Source of the DNA: Owenia fusiformis
Lineage: Eukaryota; Annelida; Polychaeta; Sabellida; Oweniidae
Length of the DNA: 64,000 nt
Assembly (NCBI GenBank): GCA_903813345.2
Contig: CAIIXF020000007.1
Location: 20,383,564 to 20,447,563, forward strand
Direction of reading: 5' to 3'
The position numbers were made by a program, and so were the translations under genes. Within the stretch, counting starts at the first letter, position 1; the number at the start of each line of letters is the position of its first letter. The notes beneath the pieces were generated by a model. It was given only the letters and a program-made list of their open reading frames with translations. It searched no databases and had not been told where the DNA came from. Shown in pieces: positions 56,706 through 64,000 of the stretch.

Positions 56706-58851
56706 AGCATTCAATAACCTCTATGTATTGCATTGTTAGATAGATAAGTTTGTGATCAATGACACATCATTTAATTTATAACGAGCATGTTATTGTGACA
56801 CGTGATGTATAAAAATATGACCCTATTGTCCGAAGGACACACCGAGTCTTTGCTGCTGGGTACCGTCATATGCCCTCATGTTAAGTTCTGAGATAATTAA
56901 TATGTAACTATAACCCAAGCTGGGTGTGACATTGAAGATGTTTTTCGTTTACGATATTGCTGTGAATGGAAACATGCGTGCCGTCCTTTCTCCCGTAACG
57001 TCACGTTGCGTAATGGTAAGACCAGTATAGGTAATATAATAGATAGCTCATATTGTATAGTTTGTGAGATGATGGATGGCATTCCCATTCGCCCCTTCTC
57101 TCGACCTTTCCTCTGTTAACTATACATGTTGATCCGAAAACTGGATAATATGCACTATGTATGTTTTGTTTATTAGACAGATTGGCATTTCTTGTGTGTG
57201 ATGAACAGCAACGGAACTTATGCAAACGCAATTATGGTTTTAATAAAGTGGAAATGTTCATATTGATTTAGATAAAGTGTATTAGACGTTGAACTGTACG
57301 GGTCATGAAAATCCGATCTGACCGATGAGTTGAGGTATTATTTATAGGTTTTATCAGTGTATCTAATTGATTAAAATACTGTTTTCTCCCCATGTGCAAC
57401 AAGTCAGCATAAATCACACTATATTCTCCATATAACTTGATGATTTCAGGGCCAGAATCTTAACATTCTCAGAACTGTAGCAGTCATATCGTATCAATCA
57501 TATATTTCTGTGTAGTCCTCGGCAATCTTGATCCCCGTATCAAAGCCTGTTTGCGAATGGCGATCTTAAGACTCTTAGTTCATCTTTGGCATGAATGTAA
57601 TCCCGGTGTAAAAGTGTAGAATGTCCTATCAAATTATGGTCCTACTCTCCATTGATTTACATGGTGACCTAACTACAACTGTTTCCCTCATTATCTTATA
57701 CACAATCAGGGCCAGTAAGGGCCGTTAAGAAAGGGGACTAAAATCCCTGGGGGACCATCATTTCTTTCACACCGGCCTAATATAATTTAGGAACAAAATT
57801 GGAATTAAAAACAACAATATTAGTTTTGACAGTAGAAATTCTAAACGTGTATCACGTGTAGTGTATGCTAGCTTTAAAAAAATTGGCCATCGCTCTCGTT
57901 TTAGTTTTCGTGCAAGAAACTCCTGCAATAAATCAGTTTAGTCTCAGTGAAGTTATTAACGTTTACATCAAGTTAATATCGTTTTCATGTTGTTCACCAA
58001 CTATTTGTAATACAAGAAAGAAAGAAATCGAGACAATGAGATACTAAAGGTTGGGCAAGTTTCCAGGCGAGTTTCACTTTCTTGCAAAAACAATTCATGT
58101 TTGCTTCGAGATCATTTCTCAACACTTTAATAACTCGATGACTGTGTGACGGACTCCCTCCAATCTGGCGAATGAAAGCTATAAACATGTACGAGTATTA
58201 CCAACACGGATACATACATGTCTTATTCAACATTCAGACTTATTGAGAACGATCATCATGATAAACCATAACATCTCATTTCTTCTTAGCCCCGAGATGT
58301 TTCAGGTGAAACAGAAAGATGCTTTGAGTATCAGAATGGAGAGCGATGACCAACCAGTAATGAAAGTATTTAGACTACTGAGACTCTAACAGTTACAATT
58401 ACAGGCCTTATAGTCTAAAGGAAGATAGCAATCATAGTGGCTAGGAAACAAAATAACGCACAATCATTTCATACTTCATGAATACTTTGCCATTTCCGAT
58501 GTGTAATTCGAATTTAGCAATGAATACTTTTCATTTTGACTTTTAGTGGGAATAATTTCCACACAATTGAACAGTTTGTCCCATAAAATCACATTTTTGA
58601 TCTCGAATGTAATTCATTTAACAATAATTACCTAGATAATTTTGTAAAAGGTCATGAGTCCGACATCATGATGTAGCATACCGGCGTGGTTCTACGGGTC
58701 ATACTTCTAGGAAATATGCAATGGTATTTTATCTTATCGTTTAAGAGTTGCTTGCTATACTTCTTATAATTGTTGAAAAACAGACACTTAGATCCAAATT
58801 GATAAATCTTTATGAAGGGCAATACCTTTACTATTTCGTCCAAAATAATTG
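56706..58851. other. Unassigned DNA
   Basis: No gene was identified. A 60-codon frame at 57865-58047 begins with a hydrophobic leader but has nothing else to support it. Confidence 0.4.
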
Positions 58852-59230
58852 TTAAAGGCCCAATGTAAAGTTTAAACCACTTTGGCTTATATTGTAGTCT
58901 TACCCAATGTTATCAAAGTGTGATATGTGAAACTTTTTTTTTAATTTCAAAAAGTGGTTTTTGATAGACTTTTTGTTCCAAAATTTGTGAATTTATTTAA
59001 AACCAAATTCTAGAGGTCACTCATATCTTCTAATTAGCCACAATTCATACCAATGCATAGCATTCATCCTCCAATGTTGTTTGCCGAAAAAATTAAGAAA
59101 ATCGGTTGATAAACAAGCGAGAAATGAACTTATCAGTGCATGAAAATGGTTCTGAGAAAATTAGTTCTGAGAAAAGATATTTAGAAAAGATTGACATCGA
59201 AAAAAAAATTCAATTTTTTTCAAAAAGTTT
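58852..59230 (-). repeat. Reverse copy of the TTAA-element family (B half)
   Basis: TTAA (58852) is followed by AGGCCCAATGTAAAGTTTAA and ACCACTTTGGCTTATATTG. The match to the right half of 41217-42059 continues to GCATTCATCCTCC and GAAAATCGGTTGATAAACAA. The left half of the family is missing here. Confidence 0.75.
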
Positions 59231-59604
59231 TTGTTACCTTAGTGACTTTATTATTATTATTAGATTTATTTCCCCTCCATTGATTGGAGATAATATAATA
59301 ATTATATATTACAGAAATATTAAAACTTGTATCAAAATTTAAGTTACAATAGAAAAGATAGAGCTCTTCTAACTCAAATAATAATTATATACAAGCTCTT
59401 AGAGCTGACATGTATGGTACACAGGGAAACTCGTAGCTTGGATCCGCAGACCATTTTGACAACACACTTGTATTCATATTTGACGTTTTTCAGTTTACTG
59501 ACGTTCCATCGATCACACGGTGTTCAATCACACACTCAAGTAGGGGGACAATCAACGGGAAAGTTCATATATATCTAGGAGTCTATACTAATCCCATTCT
59601 GTTC
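59231..59604. other. Unassigned DNA
   Basis: AT-rich sequence between a repeat copy and the LINE; it may include the LINE 3' untranslated region. Confidence 0.4.
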
Positions 59605-61242
59605 CTACATATTGACTTTAATCCTGGCGAGATACATGTTCTGTATAATCGTGCTTACACGTTTAAGTCCACTTTCATTAATACACTGGTCTCCCCCAAA
59701 GAGAGCTCGCAGTTTCATAGCATTTGACATTGCACTAATGTTTGGTATTCCATCTAAAATCGAACTTAATGTAACCCTATTGTGGAGCCGACATTTTAAA
59801 ACAAAGTGTTCGAGCGTTTCAATCTCTTCATTGCAGCTTTCGCAGAATCTATCTCTCATCGGTATTCCTTCCCATTCGCCTGTGTTTACCCTTAAACGGC
59901 CTTGTCCTACCATTAGTCGCATCATTAAGTTACATCTCTTTATGAATCTTGAATCTTTCCTGGCTATTATCCACCATATACATGGTTTCACATTGTGGAT
60001 AACTTCCTTATAGAGAATTAGTTCCTTATAAGTATTAACTTCGCGTCTCCAACCATCCAAATCGCAATTCCGTACAATGTTCCGAACATAGCGTTTCCAG
60101 GTCAATTTCGATGGATTAGCACCATTGTCTAGGATTTGATACACCATGTCTGTTATTCCATAACGATTCACAAGCTCCATTATGTCTCGCAGCGGCGACA
60201 ATCCGTTAAGTTTAGCACCATGCCTATACATGGTGATTCTCTTAATAGCAATACTGCGGTACACAGACCCGGTCATTAGAAACAGTAACTGCCACAAAAA
60301 CATCAATTTGGCGATTATTATTGTTGAGGTAATCGTTTGCCATCCTAGCTGGGGTAGAACAGCTGCATCGGGTGTGTGAACTGGCAGACCTTGCAGCTTT
60401 TTACAGATGCTACGGTGGCCTTGATCTAAGGCTCGATAGTCAGTCTCACTAAGAGCCACCAATTCCATGCCATATGTCATAGAGGGAATGCTGACGGACC
60501 AATACAGTGTTGAGGCTGTGAGTGGATTTGTAGCATTTTTCATGTGCGTTGTAGTACCAGCATATGCGTTCATAGCGCGCCTTCCCTTAGATAAAGCTGT
60601 ATCAATCAGTTCCTTGTTGCTGTTATAGTTAGAGAGTGGGAGGCCAACGTGCTGCGTGGAATTGACAGTTTGGAGTTTTGTGTCACCAAAGAAAAGGTCC
60701 ACTTTAAGATCCTGTGCCCTCCTGTTGCTAAACACAATCACTTTGCACTTGTCAGGGTGGAAGTTGAATCGCCACTGCAGGCTATAATCGTACATTAAGT
60801 TTAACACATCCTGTACAGACTTCTTGTGATATCCAATTATAACTGTATCGTCAGCATAAGAGGGACACGTACATATAACATCTCATATAGAGCAACCCTT
60901 CGAGGACTGTATGATGTTTAACAGCAATCTGTTCATGTACTGCCCATACAGCTCCATCGAGTATAGGCCCCCCTGGTGGACACCCTGGGAGATGGAAAAG
61001 GGGGCAGAGAGCTTCATATCATTGCATCTTACCGCGCATTTGTAATCGTTATAACACAATCTCAATAGTCTCCACAATTTTCCATTGATTCCGATATTGT
61101 ACATTTTAAACAATAAGCCATTGTGCCACACGGTGTCGAACGCCTTTCTAATATCAATAGCCACAGTTATTACATCCTCCCCATTCTCGAGGCCATGACT
61201 TATTGCTTCCCTTGTTAGAAATGACGTGTGAAGGCATGACAC
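59605..61242 (-). pseudogene. 5'-truncated LINE: RT palm to zinc-binding C terminus
   Basis: One minus-strand frame runs from 61242 to 59605 with a single in-frame TGA at about 60880. Before the stop it has AIDIRKAFDTVWH and the RT motif SQGVHQGGLYSMELYGQYMN. After it come SYADDTVIIG (catalytic ADD), then FHPDKCKVIVFS. The following roughly 350 codons end with FCESCNEEIETLEHFVLKC, a CxxC-H-C reverse-transcriptase zinc-binding motif. The upstream RT fingers and endonuclease are absent; the 5' break at about 61243 abuts a repeat of the TTAA family. The near-intact frame suggests a fairly recent copy, a different lineage from the LINE at 1.8-6.8 kb. Confidence 0.9.
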
Positions 61243-61571
61243 TTATCATCACTTATGTTTCAAAATATTTTTGATAAGGTAAAACATTGAAGTGGCCCAT
61301 TAAATATGACATTTTATTATTGAAATAGTGTGTCTTTTGTTCAATCTTTGCATTGGTGTTAAAAAGATAATCTTTTTTGAAATGCATTAAGAAATATTTG
61401 ATGATTAAGAAATTTCAACTTTTTTTGAAAAATGGCGGGAAATTTGAATATTTGATACTTTTTTTTCAAAAATATTTTTTGTTCAAAAATCTCTAAAACC
61501 ACTTTTTAAGTCCTGACAAATAGTAAATGAATGATAAAAAAATATTTTCAAACTTTAGACGGGGACTTTAA
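61243..61571 (-). repeat. Reverse copy of the TTAA-element family (A half)
   Basis: This is the inverse of about 41220-41560: it has TTGAAGTGGCCCATTAAATATG, AAAAATATTTTCAAAC and the end ACGGGGACTTTAA. The TTAA at 61568-61571 is its border. It lies directly upstream of the truncated LINE, so it marks the LINE 5' junction. Confidence 0.75.
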
Positions 61572-61819
61572 TGGCAGATTCGTAAAACTGGTACGGTTGG
61601 GCATCAGTCATGTATTTCAAACTTCAAGATCAATATTTTAGTGGTAAGGATGATTTTTGGTCTACACCAAATTCTACAGTCATGCTTCCCATCCGGCTTT
61701 ATCATTTTCTTTTGCTTCTATTCACGATAAAAAATGGTTCAGCAGTACGTCGACCTCCTCCCCAAATTTATTTTATGTATCTATTTTGCGCAACATTAGC
61801 TGAAACATCAGACAGTACC

Positions 61820-61876
61820 TCTTTTAAAAGAAATATCGGAAAGGGTAATTGCTGTCGAGCAATGAAAGGTATCTAA
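61820..61876 (+). repeat. 57-bp perfect inverted duplication, left arm
   Basis: The arm from TCTTTTAAAAGAAATATCGG to AATGAAAGGTATCTAA is identical, inverted, to 62964-63020. On its own strand each arm reads SFKRNIGKGNCCRAMKGI and a stop. It lies at the end of an 88-codon open frame (61610-61876) with a hydrophobic N-terminal part, for which I have no family. Confidence 0.93.
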
Positions 61877-62963
61877 GTCATATACTTTGTTTGAAAGAAA
61901 CATTCTGCACATTCTGTTTCATAACTTCCATTAATCTAATAACTGCTGACAATAGATTGGATTTATGAACTAAGAACATAAATGTTTATCGTCAATAAAA
62001 CTACATGGTGTGAGGTATTTACTAGGATGCTTTATATTATTATTCTGTATACGATAGCTAATGAATTCTTACGCTGGGTATTTGAGAACACGTACCGTGG
62101 GTGATATCAATTTGATATCATTGACGTGATACAGACCACGAGCGAGCGCAAAATGTAATATGATAAACACAAGGAGCTCACACCGGTCTCGGACTCACAA
62201 CCTCACGGTTACGATAACAGCTCAAATTGAGAACCCCAAAAGGTCATAGGAGGTTTTCTATTCGAACATACCCTTTGCATTCGTTCGACTTCACTTCTTG
62301 AAAGAGAGTTTGTCTGGTAGTTTATAAGTAGACTCTGCGCGCGCAGGGTAATTCGAACATTGCACTGGATGAAAATACTTACAATATTATCTTGAAATGA
62401 AGACATAACAGTGATTGATCGTGAGAAAACACGAGGGAACATTGAAGAGAACGTAACTTATAAAAATGATTTCACCGAAACGAGAGAACCGATCCCTTAT
62501 CCCAATGTACTCCAAATGATGTGTTATGATATTGCTGTGGTGTTCCTTTTATGACCTCGTATATTACATCACCCATTTATTCCCATTACGTCTACATCCC
62601 GTTCCCCATTTCCTTTCATGCATTGTTGACTGATTCACTGTAACCATAAAAAGGGCGTGTGACATGACGTAGGACTGTTATTGACTTTGAACAAACTACA
62701 TTCCTGTTTATTACTTTCAGATCATATCATATCCCATTTTAAGACTACAATCCAAAGAACTATATTTGCACCTTGTACAACTACGTATGGTCATCCATGA
62801 TTGGAACTGCCATTAGCGCAGGGCATAGTACTCCCTCATGAGTTAACCATATTGTTATTTTATTTTGCATAATCGTTTGGAACTATAGTTTGATTTATCC
62901 GGAGGAGATGGCATATAATCATATCGAAATAAATGTGTTCACGAAATTCAAATCTCAAATATT
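61877..62963. other. Spacer between the inverted arms
   Basis: About 1.09 kb with no recognisable gene. A tRNA B-box-like word (minus strand, about 62180-62200) lacks an A box. Confidence 0.4.
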
Positions 62964-63020
62964 TTAGATACCTTTCATTGCTCGACAGCAATTACCCTTT
63001 CCGATATTTCTTTTAAAAGA
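62964..63020 (-). repeat. 57-bp perfect inverted duplication, right arm
   Basis: This is the exact reverse complement of 61820-61876. Similarity ends abruptly on both sides. Confidence 0.93.
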
Positions 63021-64000
63021 GAGCTTCATCAATTCATTTACACATTCAGGTGTCACTAAATACTAAACTTTGAACCACAAGGAAGAGAGTTAATGAAGCG
63101 GACGATAATATCTAGTTATGAACGTTTAAGGAGACACTTTATATCTATAGTATGGGTATCCATATTGTTTTATGTCTTCATTGGTATTCTTTTGAAACTG
63201 AATGACCGTAAATGGTAAGCATAATGTTTCAGGAAGTTGGAGGTTTATGATTGTAGAATCCTTATCGTTGTGGTTATAGGAGAAGTCGTGCCCCATAAAA
63301 TAGGAAGAGATCATTTCATGGCCATTTCTGCAATGTCTTATGGATCCATTAATCTAATCGAGCTCTTTGTCTTATATTCAACTCAAGTGAATTAATGTGA
63401 TGAGAATTCAGAGTCCAAGGAATTCGACATTCTGAACTTATCACTTCTTTCTGTTGCATTAGCAACATGCTCTGACATTAGGACTACACTTCTTCTTCAT
63501 CTGAGCTTATCTGATGAAGGGATATACACAGCTATCGTGGTGTGATGGTTATCATGTTTTTGTTAAATCATCTATTGTCATCGTTAATAGATAATAACAC
63601 AGGTACTGGTAATCGTATCAACACTTTTATGACCTTTAATTAATTAGATTTAAGCAGGTATGAAATAAGCCACCAATTCGGGGTCTATTACAATTTAAAA
63701 AATACCATGGCACCTTGGGAAGGGACATAGCGTAGCGAGACACGTGATGGAATTCCGATATTAAAAATGTAGATTTCATATGTTATATGTCAAGTTAATA
63801 AATGTAAGAAGCGCCAGTTATTAAACTTACTCAATGATCCAACATTTACAGAAATTAATACTGCTTTCATATTATCTTATAAATGGATTCCTTGGCATTA
63901 AGATTGTCCTGGCAGGTGTTGGATGTAATATGATATATGACGAGATAAGTCAATATATACTGGTTGATTACTAACTCCACTGTGATCATATTGTCAGATA
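63021..64000. other. Unassigned DNA to the window edge
   Basis: No gene, array or hairpin was recognised. Confidence 0.4.

Noticed and set aside
57865-58047. Short secreted Cys-containing peptide, superficially toxin-like
   Set aside because: It has only three cysteines, no paired framework, no propeptide site and no splice support; a 60-codon frame is expected by chance here.
62170-62220. tRNA or tRNA-derived SINE
   Set aside because: A B-box-like word exists on the minus strand, but no A box or cloverleaf could be drawn.

Overview
The window is a stretch of animal (metazoan) nuclear DNA. It is AT-rich, intron-rich and densely packed with transposable elements. It holds one recognisable host gene: glycine amidinotransferase (GATM/AGAT), on the minus strand between about 20.5 and 28.6 kb. 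Six coding exons were rebuilt with GT-AG junctions and consistent phases, and all three residues of the catalytic triad are present. The gene, the LINE types and the short 'CGGACGGACGG' repeats fit a marine invertebrate such as a lophotrochozoan or an invertebrate deuterostome. The sequence alone does not settle the phylum.

Layout. 0-7 kb: repeat debris, then a minus-strand jockey/CR1-like LINE with a 2A-like motif near its N terminus. It is cut by two inverted-repeat elements that each inserted at TTAA. 7.7-9.7 kb: a mariner-like inverted-repeat element carrying a second LINE fragment. 9.9-11.1 kb: a frameshifted LINE ORF1-type protein whose C terminus resembles an IMPACT/UPF0029 domain. 12-19 kb: three foldback elements and a 162-bp tandem repeat. 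20.5-28.6 kb: GATM, with a mariner remnant, a hAT-like element and an 82-bp perfect palindrome in its introns. 29-36 kb: a LINE tail and nested inverted-repeat elements. 36.4-40.0 kb: a 146-bp satellite split by a 2.86-kb element with 34-bp perfect terminal repeats and a 5-bp target duplication (Transib-like). 41.2-42.1 kb: a complete copy of a TTAA element family whose relatives recur through the window. 44.0-49.2 kb: a CACTA-like element candidate with inverted subterminal motifs, a 3.15-kb minisatellite of 24-bp units (about 131 copies) and a possible 3' exon. 49.2-51.0 kb: a hAT-like element built of roughly 300-bp tandem units. 55 kb: a deleted mariner with a transposase tail. 56 kb: two related hairpins. 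59.6-61.2 kb: a minus-strand LINE reverse transcriptase. 61.8-63.0 kb: a 57-bp perfect inverted duplication.

The genes do not form an operon or pathway. GATM makes guanidinoacetate, the creatine precursor, and nearly everything else is selfish DNA at different stages of decay. The nesting gives relative ages: LINE before the TTAA elements, satellite before the Transib-like element, and mariner probably before the LINE tail inside it.
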